Assembly (NCBI GenBank): GCA_023424725.1
Contig: JAFADQ010000101.1
Location: 1-11,762 of the forward strand
Reading direction: 5' to 3'
Source of the DNA: Bacteroidota bacterium
GTDB lineage: Bacteria > Bacteroidota > Bacteroidia > Cytophagales > Hymenobacteraceae
DNA: 11,762 nucleotides
Position 1 is the stretch's first letter. Every line of letters starts with the position of its first letter. A program made the translations under genes and the position numbers. Below the pieces are notes generated by a model. It saw nothing but the letters and a program-made list of their open reading frames with translations, was not told where the DNA came from and made no database searches. This document shows, one piece after another, positions 6,633 through 11,762 of the stretch.

Positions 6633-7253
6633 TTAACGTCTTAGTATTCTTATAAAAACCAGCGCTATTACGGCACCTGCAAACGCCGCCGATACATCTT
6701 TTTGGGCATCCCACATATCGCCCTGATAGCCTAAATAACTGGTACCCAAATTAGGGAAAATAACCGCCGCTACCAGCCACTCTGCCAGTTCGTAAACAAT
6801 GCTAAGCGCAAGAACCAGTTCTAATGGCCACCACCAGCGCATGTGTTTTTTTAAGGTAAGAGGTCCTTTGGCAAGTTCGTACATAGGCAAAACCATAAGC
6901 AGGCCAAAACCAAAATGCACCAGGCGGTCGTATGGGTTGCGGTTAAGGTGCAGCATCTCCTGGATCCAGAATCCGGCCGGAGCTTTCGGATAACTGTAAT
7001 GTGCTCCGTGAAGGTGTAAAAACAGAAACACGAAAAAACAGCTATAGGCCACCAACGAGAACCGGAAATGCCGGTAAAAGGCAATCAATATTATTATAGT
7101 TGAAACAAATAACGAGCTCTCGGCCAGCCAGTTGCTAAAGTTGTTGGTAGTAATGCCGGTATACATCCAGAAGCCGGAAAGAATTACCAAATAAGCAGCG
7201 GGCACCATTTTCTGGTGCAGTACAGTAGAAGATGCCGAAGTGCTGCTGCTCAT
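6633..7253 (-). CDS. YjdF/DUF2238 family integral membrane protein
   Basis: 206 residues with about six hydrophobic segments (roughly 17-32, 46-60, 65-83, 111-127, 141-164, 188-203) and an extreme C-terminal RILRR. It carries the motifs of the DUF2238 (YjdF) family: NPYDRLVHFGFGLL (106-119), YELAEW (154-159) and the loop LGYQGDMWDAQKD (174-186). E. coli YjdF is an inner-membrane protein of unknown biochemical role. The conserved His, Asp and Glu residues near the membrane (His82, His86, Asp109, His113, Glu155, Glu158, Asp179, Asp182) could bind a metal or take part in chemistry, but that is inference. The first ATG adds a Ser/Thr-rich 15-residue lead; ATG at residue 16 is an alternative start. 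It is convergent with the OmpA gene and divergent from the radical SAM gene, so it stands alone. Confidence 0.87.
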   Translation of the reverse strand: MSSSTSASSTVLHQKMVPAAYLVILSGFWMYTGITTNNFSNWLAESSLFVSTIIILIAFYRHFRFSLVAYSCFFVFLFLHLHGAHYSYPKAPAGFWIQEMLHLNRNPYDRLVHFGFGLLMVLPMYELAKGPLTLKKHMRWWWPLELVLALSIVYELAEWLVAAVIFPNLGTSYLGYQGDMWDAQKDVSAAFAGAVIALVFIRILRR

Positions 7254-7256
7254 GTG

Positions 7257-7268
7257 TTAGTATACTAA
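7257..7268. promoter_or_regulatory. Perfect 12-bp palindrome before the YjdF-like gene
   Basis: TTAGTATACTAA is a perfect palindrome ending three bases upstream of the minus-strand ATG (7253), in the spacer shared with the divergent radical SAM gene. It could be a regulator site, but short AT-rich palindromes also arise by chance. No TAnnTTTG box was found for this gene. Confidence 0.25.
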
Positions 7269-7385
7269 TTTAATAGAGTAAGTATAACAGATTATATTGC
7301 TTTGGGTTAACAGTAGGCTATTGCGCTCTGCTGTGGCGGCCATTTTTTTGCGCGTTGCAGCCTAACCGGCAAGTTTATTATTGTT

Positions 7386-7393
7386 TACCTTTG
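7386..7393 (+). promoter_or_regulatory. Possible -7 box immediately before the radical SAM ATG
   Basis: TACCTTTG is a perfect TAnnTTTG match ending three bases before the ATG at 7397. If it is used, transcription would begin at or next to the start codon and the mRNA would be leaderless. No TTG -33 box lies 17-23 bases upstream, so the match may be accidental. Confidence 0.3.
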
Positions 7394-7396
7394 TTT

Positions 7397-8383
7397 ATGC
7401 GCCTGGTTTCTCATCCTGTACTTTGCAATTATTATGTAACCTACCGTTGCAATGCAAAATGCTCGTTCTGCGACATTTGGGAAAAACCATCGCCGTATAT
7501 TAAGCTTGATGATGTAGAGAATAACCTGCGGGCACTAAAAAAGCTGGGCGTACAGGTAATAGATTTTACCGGCGGCGAACCACTTTTGCATCAGCAGATA
7601 GATAAAATGCTGAAGCTGGCCCACGACATGGGTTTTATTACTACGCTCACTACCAACGGCATGCTCTACCCAAAGTTTGCCGAGCGCCTGCGTGGCCTGG
7701 TAGATATGCTGCACTTCTCTTTAGATTCGCCGCACCGCCACGAGCACGACACCGGCCGCGGCGTTGCCTGTTTCGATTTTGTGATGCAAAGCATAGACAT
7801 TGCCAAAAGCCTGGGCGAACGGCCCGATATTATCTTCACCGTTTTCCGGCGCAACCTCCACCAGATAGAAGAAATTTACGAGCAGGTATGCAAGCCCAAC
7901 AAGCTAATGCTGATTTTAAACCCGGCTTTTGAGTACAACGCCGTAGAAACCGGCGAGCAGCTAACCCCAGAAGAGCTGGATTTTCTATCTGCCATGGGCC
8001 GCAAAAAAGGTATTTATTTAAACGAAGGTTTTATAGAGCTTCGCAAAGACGGCGGCAACCACATTAATAAACCCGTTTGCAAAGCCGCCAGCACTACCCT
8101 GGTAATCTCTCCGGAAAACGAACTGATGGTGCCCTGTTACCATTTAGGGTTAAAAAAATTTCCGATCTCCGGCCAAAACCTGTTTAAACTTTGGCACTCT
8201 GCAGAAGTGCAGGCGCAGGTAGCGCTGGAAGGAAAACTGCCGCAATGCGAAGGTTGTACCATTAACTGTTACATGCAACCCAGCTTTGCCGTGGAGCTGA
8301 ATAAATATTGGTGGAAAGCTTTGCCCAGTACCTTAAAATACAATTTGTATAAAGGAACCTGGAAGCGGATGGTGTTTAGCTAA
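7397..8383 (+). CDS. Radical SAM enzyme with SPASM-like C-terminal cysteines, substrate unknown
   Basis: 328 residues from the ATG at 7397. The frame is open back to a TTG at 7355, but the added residues show no family pattern, and MRLVSHPVLCNYYVTYRC reads as a natural start. Cys18, Cys22 and Cys25 form the CxxxCxxC motif that binds the catalytic [4Fe-4S] cluster and S-adenosylmethionine; TGGEPLL (58-64) is the SAM-binding GGE motif; LHFSLDSP (105-112) and LTTNG fit the MoaA/PqqE-like barrel. The C-terminal part has C228-x18-C247 (CKAASTTLVISPENELMVPC) and C284-x2-C287-x3-C291, a SPASM/Twitch-like arrangement suggesting one auxiliary iron-sulfur cluster. Such enzymes often modify peptides or carry out cofactor chemistry, but no precursor peptide or partner gene lies nearby. 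The Trp-rich tail (about 303-328) may lie near a membrane. The next gene is 255 bases away beyond a repeat, so no operon is apparent. Confidence 0.9.
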   Translation: MRLVSHPVLCNYYVTYRCNAKCSFCDIWEKPSPYIKLDDVENNLRALKKLGVQVIDFTGGEPLLHQQIDKMLKLAHDMGFITTLTTNGMLYPKFAERLRGLVDMLHFSLDSPHRHEHDTGRGVACFDFVMQSIDIAKSLGERPDIIFTVFRRNLHQIEEIYEQVCKPNKLMLILNPAFEYNAVETGEQLTPEELDFLSAMGRKKGIYLNEGFIELRKDGGNHINKPVCKAASTTLVISPENELMVPCYHLGLKKFPISGQNLFKLWHSAEVQAQVALEGKLPQCEGCTINCYMQPSFAVELNKYWWKALPSTLKYNLYKGTWKRMVFS

Positions 8384-8433
8384 ATAACAGATTAGCGATA
8401 ACTAAAGCGAAGCCTATCCCTCAACATTCTGCG

Positions 8434-8576
8434 GTCATTGCGAGCGATAGCATGGCAATCTGGTGGGTAGCGTACGAAATCTTTCACCAACTTTCAGCCT
8501 TAAAGCCAGCCAAAATCTCTTTTTGATAAATTAGTGCTCCGATCAACCAGATTGCCACGCTATCGCTCGCAATGAC
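8434..8576. repeat. 143-bp inverted-repeat element of the GTCATTGCGAGCG type
   Basis: The 255-base spacer between the radical SAM and carbonic-anhydrase-like genes holds this element and no gene. The left arm GTCATTGCGAGCGATAGCAT... (8434-8464) and right arm (8546-8576) are 31 bases long and complementary at 30 positions; the single mismatch is in GCATGG versus GCGTGG. The 81-base centre is unlike a coding sequence. Arms of this kind (GTCATTGCGAGCG ... GGCAATCTGGT) recur as dispersed repeats in many bacteria, in the manner of REP or MITE elements. The transcript would form a strong long-armed hairpin and could act as a terminator or as a stabiliser of the upstream mRNA end, since no ordinary terminator follows the radical SAM gene. 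Confidence 0.85.
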
Positions 8577-8638
8577 AGCGTAATGGTTGCTTTGCTAATT
8601 CATTTTACCAGTCATTATTTCTAATATCTACTTCCCAC

Positions 8639-9148
8639 ATGCCACTCATCCTTCCAGTAAAAGACACCAAACCTGCGATGGGCGAAAATTGCTACATCGC
8701 AGAGAATGCCACTATAGTTGGCGATGTAGTGCTGGGCAACGATTGCTCGGTTTGGTTTAACGCCGTTATTCGAGGCGATGTAAACAGCATCCGTATCGGC
8801 AACAAAACCAACATCCAGGACGGAGCCGTTATTCACTGCACCTACCAAAAAGCCGAAACAATTATTGGCAACAATGTAAGCATTGGCCACAACGCCATTG
8901 TGCATGGCAGCACTATTCACGACAATGTGCTTATAGGCATGGGCGCTATCGTGATGGACAAAGCCGTGGTAGGAGAGGGCTGCATTATAGCGGCCGGCGC
9001 CATTGTGCTGGAGAACATGCAGTGCGAGCCCGGCTATTTATACGCCGGCATACCTGTCCGCAAAATAAAACCCGTTACTGAAGAGCAAACCGGCAACATG
9101 GCCAAAACCGCCGATAATTATGTGTTGTATAGCAGTTGGTTCCGGTAG
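8639..9148 (+). CDS. Gamma-carbonic-anhydrase-like hexapeptide-repeat protein (YrdA/PaaY type)
   Basis: 169 residues with left-handed beta-helix hexapeptide repeats (IVGDVVLGNDCSVWFNAVIRGD, IRIGNKTNIQ, IIGNNVSIGHNAIVHG, VLIGMGAIVMDKAVVGEGCIIAAGAIV) and a C-terminal helix, as in the gamma-class carbonic anhydrase superfamily. His66, His84 and His89 match the three zinc ligands: the 84-89 spacing equals that of M. thermophila Cam (117-122). Arg45, Asp47 and Gln60 match Cam Arg59, Asp61 and Gln75 in spacing. The loop between the first two histidines is 18 residues shorter than in Cam, so the acidic proton-shuttle loop is missing, as in YrdA, PaaY and CaiE relatives. It is expected to be a cytosolic trimer; carbonic anhydrase activity is possible, but relatives such as PaaY have thioesterase roles. 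The stop TAG lies inside a repeat unit (9145-9167). TTGCTTTG (8586-8593) is one base off a -7 box. Confidence 0.92.
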   Translation: MPLILPVKDTKPAMGENCYIAENATIVGDVVLGNDCSVWFNAVIRGDVNSIRIGNKTNIQDGAVIHCTYQKAETIIGNNVSIGHNAIVHGSTIHDNVLIGMGAIVMDKAVVGEGCIIAAGAIVLENMQCEPGYLYAGIPVRKIKPVTEEQTGNMAKTADNYVLYSSWFR

Positions 9149-9216
9149 GGGCGAATTGCATTCGCCCAATTGTCTGAACAGGATTTATAAAATTTTGGAT
9201 ACACAGGATTTGAAAT
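9145..9216. repeat. GCGAATTGCAT palindromic unit with GGATT-type tail, starting at a stop codon
   Basis: GGGCGAAT (9149-9156) pairs perfectly with ATTCGCCC (9160-9167) around TGC, an 8-bp hairpin. The 20-mer GTAGGGGCGAATTGCATTCG (9145-9164) is the exact reverse complement of 3369-3388. As in the copy at 3131, the hairpin is followed by GAACA and GGATT-containing repeats (9174-9212). The TAG within GTAGGGG is the stop codon of the preceding gene (9146-9148). There is no T-run, so it is not a classical terminator. Confidence 0.7.
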
Positions 9217-9409
9217 AATTGGTGCTTCGCAGGTTTGTTTTAACCCCTCATTGCCCTTTGGGCATTTCTCCCGGAGGGAGAAAAGAGTTCGTAGCTCCGG
9301 CAAACTCTTGTAAAAGGTTGTAAGCAAGCCGCCCTTCCTTCTTCTCTCCCTCGGTAGAGATGCCCTGCAGGGCAGAGAGGGGCAAAAACCAGCCTGCGAA
9401 GCACCAATT
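9217..9409. repeat. 193-bp long imperfect inverted repeat (MITE-like hairpin)
   Basis: The outer arms, AATTGGTGCTTCGCAGG... (9217-9249) and its inverted partner (9377-9409), match over 33 positions with about five differences; the first 17 are identical. The pairing continues inward through TGCCCTTTGGGCATTTCTCC (from 9251) against TGCCCTGCAGGGCATCTCTA (minus, near 9375-9356) and GGAGGGAGAAAAGA against GAGGGAGAGAAGA, so each arm is about 70-80 bases. Each arm also contains its own small palindromes (GCCC-TTT-GGGC, CTCCC-GGAGGGAG). No open frame is believable and no transposase is present. With the adjacent unit at 9145-9216 it fills the spacer between two convergent genes. Confidence 0.8.
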
Positions 9410-9449
9410 CCTCATCCAGTCATTCACTCTTCCATTCATTCCAAGAAAC

Positions 9450-9689
9450 TCACACCATATCCATCGCATCGCCCAACGCGCGGCGCATCTGCAAAAAAAT
9501 ATCGCCAACGGCTTTTATAAAATCTTCGGTGAGCATATTTTTTATTTCTTCGTCGCCCGAAACGTCCATTTCGCTTATCTTGTAGGTTTGCTCAAACATG
9601 CCGCGCTCCAGCTTTAGCAGGTATTTTCCGTTCCAGCTAAACACGGTAATCTTAAAATCGGGATGAGGTATTTCGGCTACTACGCGCAT
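9450..9689 (-). CDS. Small conserved-looking protein of unknown function
   Basis: 79 residues from ATG (9689-9687) to TGA (9452-9450). I cannot assign a family with certainty. The first half (HPDFKITVFSWNGKYLLKLERGMFEQTYKISEMDVSG, about 9-45) reads as alternating beta strands; the second half (DEEIKNMLTEDFIKAVGDIFLQMRRALGDAMD) as one or two amphipathic helices. It is acidic overall, with no signal peptide or membrane segment, so it is probably cytosolic. The composition, a sensible secondary-structure pattern and coding bias support a real gene, and I recall similar short hypothetical proteins in Cytophagales. It is divergent from the cyanophycinase gene (137-base spacer); a functional link is only possible. 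Downstream lies the 193-bp inverted repeat. Confidence 0.75.
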   Translation of the reverse strand: MRVVAEIPHPDFKITVFSWNGKYLLKLERGMFEQTYKISEMDVSGDEEIKNMLTEDFIKAVGDIFLQMRRALGDAMDMV

Positions 9690-9826
9690 ACAATTGGTTA
9701 TATTTTGGTTGGTGTATAAATCTTTTCAGGAGTAGGGAATTTGTCCGCCTTCTCGCGGCACAATTCCGTATTAGGCAACGGCCGGTTTTTTACAGGCTAA
9801 CGCAAAATTATTATTACTGGTAATAT

Positions 9827-10780
9827 ATGCCCGATTCTGATAAGAGTAAAAAAACGAAGGTAAACGGAAAAACTTCAGGTGCAAAAGTACGCGCTACGGC
9901 CACAAAAAAACGCCCGCTCAGCATAAAAGGTACTTTAGTGGCACTTGGTGGCGGCGACGACGACGGGTTGCTGCTCCTGATCAAAAACCATTTGTGCACC
10001 GTCGATTCGCATATAGAGGTAATTACCACGGCCACCCGCGAGCCAACCCGCTCCGGAAAAGCCTATGTAAAAGCGTTTAAAGAACTTGGCTGCGGCAATG
10101 CCGATTACCTTCCGATAGACGAAACCCATCCGGCCGACGACCCCAAATACCTGAAACGGCTTGAGCGCGCAACCGTAGTTTTTTTTACCGGCGGCGACCA
10201 GATGCGCCTGAGTACGTATCTTACCGGAACCGAATTTTTGAAAATACTGCAGGATAAACTACAGAAAGACAAAGATTTTGTAGTAGCCGGAACCAGCGCC
10301 GGCGCCTGCGCCATGTCTAACATGATGATTTACGAAGGCTATGGCCGCGAAACCTTATTGAAAGACGAAATTAAAATTACCGGCGGCCTTGGCTTTGTAA
10401 AAAACCTCTTTATCGATACGCATTTTACCGAGCGCGGCCGTTTTGGGCGTCTGGCACAAGCCGTGGCGCGGCACCCTACGTGCCTGGGTGTAGGTTTAGG
10501 CGAAGAAACGGGCGTGATGGTGTCTAACGGAAATAAAATTCAGGTTTTTGGCAGCGGCAACGTTACCATAATGGATGGCAGCGCAATAAAATACAGCAAC
10601 CTGGACGAAGTAGATACCGGCGAACCGATTGCGGTAGAGCACCTGATAGTTCATTTTTTACCCCAGGGCCACGAGTTCGAAATAGAACATCATTCGTATA
10701 AGGCGCGGCTAAAGGGCGTTAGAGTAACAGAAGATGGCATCGCGGCCCCATCGCGCGAAGAAGAAGTAGAGCAAGAATAA
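9827..10780 (+). CDS. cphB: Cyanophycinase (peptidase family S51)
   Basis: 317 residues. The family hydrolyses cyanophycin (poly-aspartate with arginine side chains) to beta-Asp-Arg dipeptides in the cytosol, releasing stored nitrogen. Landmarks in order: VALGGGDDDG (38-47), TTATREP (67-73), FFTGGDQ (119-125), GTSAGACAMS with nucleophile Ser157, DTHFTERGRFGR with His199, and GLGEETG with Glu226. The spacings Ser-His (42) and Ser-Glu (69) equal those of Synechocystis CphB (Ser132, His174, Glu201), and Asp197, Arg203, Arg205 and Arg208 match its binding-pocket positions. The first 30 residues are a Lys-rich extension before the fold begins; a later start would need a non-ATG codon. The C-terminus is acidic. 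No cyanophycin synthetase or isoaspartyl dipeptidase is visible, so the polymer-making gene must lie elsewhere or be absent. No clear promoter or terminator was found. Confidence 0.93.
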   Translation: MPDSDKSKKTKVNGKTSGAKVRATATKKRPLSIKGTLVALGGGDDDGLLLLIKNHLCTVDSHIEVITTATREPTRSGKAYVKAFKELGCGNADYLPIDETHPADDPKYLKRLERATVVFFTGGDQMRLSTYLTGTEFLKILQDKLQKDKDFVVAGTSAGACAMSNMMIYEGYGRETLLKDEIKITGGLGFVKNLFIDTHFTERGRFGRLAQAVARHPTCLGVGLGEETGVMVSNGNKIQVFGSGNVTIMDGSAIKYSNLDEVDTGEPIAVEHLIVHFLPQGHEFEIEHHSYKARLKGVRVTEDGIAAPSREEEVEQE

Positions 10781-10954
10781 AAATGCAAACAGGCAGGTAG
10801 TTTCAATAAAGAAGATGCTGCAAGGCCCAAAAATCTGGCTGCTACGCGCCAAACCATAAATTCACATTCCGTTAACATAGTGTGGCCAATATATTCGGGC
10901 TGTGGTTGCTTCGTTTTTCGTATCTTAGCTGTCTGATTAAGAACGAATACCGAA

Positions 10955-11762
10955 ATGCGGATCGCGATACATTTTTTGGCAGTTTTTCTGCTGTTTTTGC
11001 TTGCTCAAACAAGCGTTGGGCAAATACTTATACCGGCCACCTGGAGCTACGCCGTTAGCAAAGAGCAGGTTAAAACCGGCGAGCAGGTAGACCTTATCTT
11101 TAAAGCCAAAATCATTCCCGATTGGTATCTCTACAGTTCCGATTTTGATCCGGACCTTGGCCCGCAGGTTACAGAGTTTACTTTTAAACCACACGAATCG
11201 TACGAGCTGGTTGGCAAAATAAAGCCCATCAATCCTAAAAAAAAGTACGACGATTTGTGGGGCGGCGATTATACGTACTTCGTTAAAAACGGCGAATTCA
11301 GGCAAACGGTAAAAATCCTGAAAGCCAATCCGGTAATAAAGGGCAGCTACAGCTACCAGGTTTGCACCGATATAGACGGCAAGTGTATTCCTTTCGAGGA
11401 TGATTTTAGCTTTACCAACATAAAAGTGCTGGCCGGTGCCGGTGCCGCTGCGCCAGCTAAAACTACCACACCTGCAGAGCCCAAAAAACAGCCTGCCGTA
11501 ACCCAAAATTTAGCTCAAAAAGACACTCAAACTACCAGGCCCGATAGCCTGGCAGCGCCAAAAGACGGCGCCGAAGTAGACCTGAGCGATTCTGGCAGCA
11601 AAATAACCTCTGTAGTAGATACCGCAAATGGCCAAATAGCTGCCGATGCCGGAAATGGTGCCATTACAACCGAAACCGAAACTGCCGAAGCAGGCGCCGG
11701 GCCGGTAAAAATATCGTTGTGGGCATTTATGCTGCTCGCTTTTGGCTCTGGCCTGGTGGCGC
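10955..11762 (+). CDS. DsbD-like thiol:disulfide interchange protein, N-terminal part (partial at window edge)
   Basis: 269 codons are open from ATG at 10955 to the right edge. Residues 1-22 are a signal peptide (hydrophobic core AIHFLAVFLLFLLA, cleavage near SVGQ). Residues about 28-157 resemble the periplasmic alpha domain of DsbD (PF11412-type): IPATWSYAVSKEQVKTGEQVDLIFKA, DWYLYSS, and the cysteine pair Cys137/Cys144 in QVCTDIDGKCIPF, comparable to the redox pair of E. coli DsbD (103/109). Residues about 160-250 are an Ala/Thr/Pro/Glu-rich disordered linker. From about 252 (VKISLWAFMLLAFGSGLVA) the first membrane helix of the DsbD core begins, then the window ends. Full-length relatives pass electrons from cytosolic thioredoxin through the membrane to periplasmic disulfides. 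TATCTTAG (10920-10927) is one base off a -7 box and lies 27 bases before the ATG. Confidence 0.87.
   Translation, partial: MRIAIHFLAVFLLFLLAQTSVGQILIPATWSYAVSKEQVKTGEQVDLIFKAKIIPDWYLYSSDFDPDLGPQVTEFTFKPHESYELVGKIKPINPKKKYDDLWGGDYTYFVKNGEFRQTVKILKANPVIKGSYSYQVCTDIDGKCIPFEDDFSFTNIKVLAGAGAAAPAKTTTPAEPKKQPAVTQNLAQKDTQTTRPDSLAAPKDGAEVDLSDSGSKITSVVDTANGQIAADAGNGAITTETETAEAGAGPVKISLWAFMLLAFGSGLVA

Noticed and set aside
7355..7396. Upstream TTG start of the radical SAM gene
   Set aside because: It adds 14 residues without recognisable family sequence; ATG at 7397 is a better start, though the TTG cannot be fully excluded.
9149..9167. Intrinsic terminator after the carbonic-anhydrase-like gene
   Set aside because: The hairpin is perfect but is followed by AATTG rather than a T-run, and the sequence recurs elsewhere as a repeat unit.
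3131..9409. CRISPR array or defence island suggested by repeated palindromes
   Set aside because: The repeats belong to three unrelated families, are not evenly spaced, have no spacers and no cas or other defence genes are near.
9248..9508. Open frames crossing the long inverted repeat (also 9118-9327 and 9360-9617)
   Set aside because: They are made largely of repeat arms and overlap real genes; no protein-like pattern was seen.
10937..11506. 189-codon minus-strand open frame
   Set aside because: It lies antisense to the clearly coding DsbD-like gene, whose plus frame has a signal peptide, a domain match and a membrane helix.

Overview
The window looks like chromosomal DNA of a Gram-negative member of the Bacteroidota, most probably order Cytophagales and near Hymenobacteraceae (Pontibacter, Adhaeribacter, Rufibacter). 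Grounds: several genes have TAnnTTTG-type -7 promoter boxes and almost no Shine-Dalgarno sequences; the left-edge protein carries a PKD-like segment of the kind common in type IX-secreted Bacteroidota proteins; coding DNA of moderate GC is separated by AT-rich spacers. The genus is an inference from protein resemblance, not from a search.

Layout, left to right. (1) 1-436, minus: N-terminal part of a secreted PKD-like protein, cut by the window edge. (2) 437-846: AT-rich spacer with a possible small three-way RNA fold, a 17-codon ORF and a terminator for the next gene. (3) 847-1857, minus: lipoprotein with a long coiled coil and an OmpA domain. (4) 1951-3078, minus: WecE/RffA sugar aminotransferase with a TTG start. 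(5) 3079-3509: divergent spacer filled by an inverted pair of palindromic repeat units. (6) 3510-4568, plus: class I fructose-bisphosphate aldolase FbaB. (7) 4803-5714, plus: AccD. (8) 5871-6536, plus: glycine-zipper/OmpA lipoprotein. (9) 6633-7253, minus, convergent: YjdF/DUF2238 membrane protein. (10) 7397-8383, plus: radical SAM enzyme with a SPASM-like cysteine set. (11) 8434-8576: inverted-repeat element. (12) 8639-9148, plus: gamma-carbonic-anhydrase-like trimeric enzyme. (13) 9145-9409: palindromic repeat unit followed by a 193-bp long inverted repeat. (14) 9450-9689, minus: small protein of unknown function. (15) 9827-10780, plus: cyanophycinase. (16) 10955 to the right edge, plus: N-terminal part of a DsbD-like thiol:disulfide interchange protein.

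Most genes appear to be single transcription units: strong hairpin-plus-T terminators follow the first OmpA gene, fbaB, accD and the second OmpA gene, and strands alternate often. The content is mainly housekeeping: central carbon metabolism (FbaB), fatty acid synthesis (AccD), envelope-peptidoglycan attachment (two OmpA lipoproteins), surface sugar synthesis (WecE), storage-polymer breakdown (CphB) and periplasmic thiol chemistry (DsbD-like). I see no phage, plasmid, CRISPR, toxin-antitoxin or defence genes, no tRNA or rRNA, and no transposase.

I did not find a convincing new multi-gene system. The least explained material is non-coding: three families of structured inverted repeats packed between genes, one of which begins on the stop codon of a gene. 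Among the proteins, the radical SAM enzyme and the 79-residue protein beside cyanophycinase are the most open in function.
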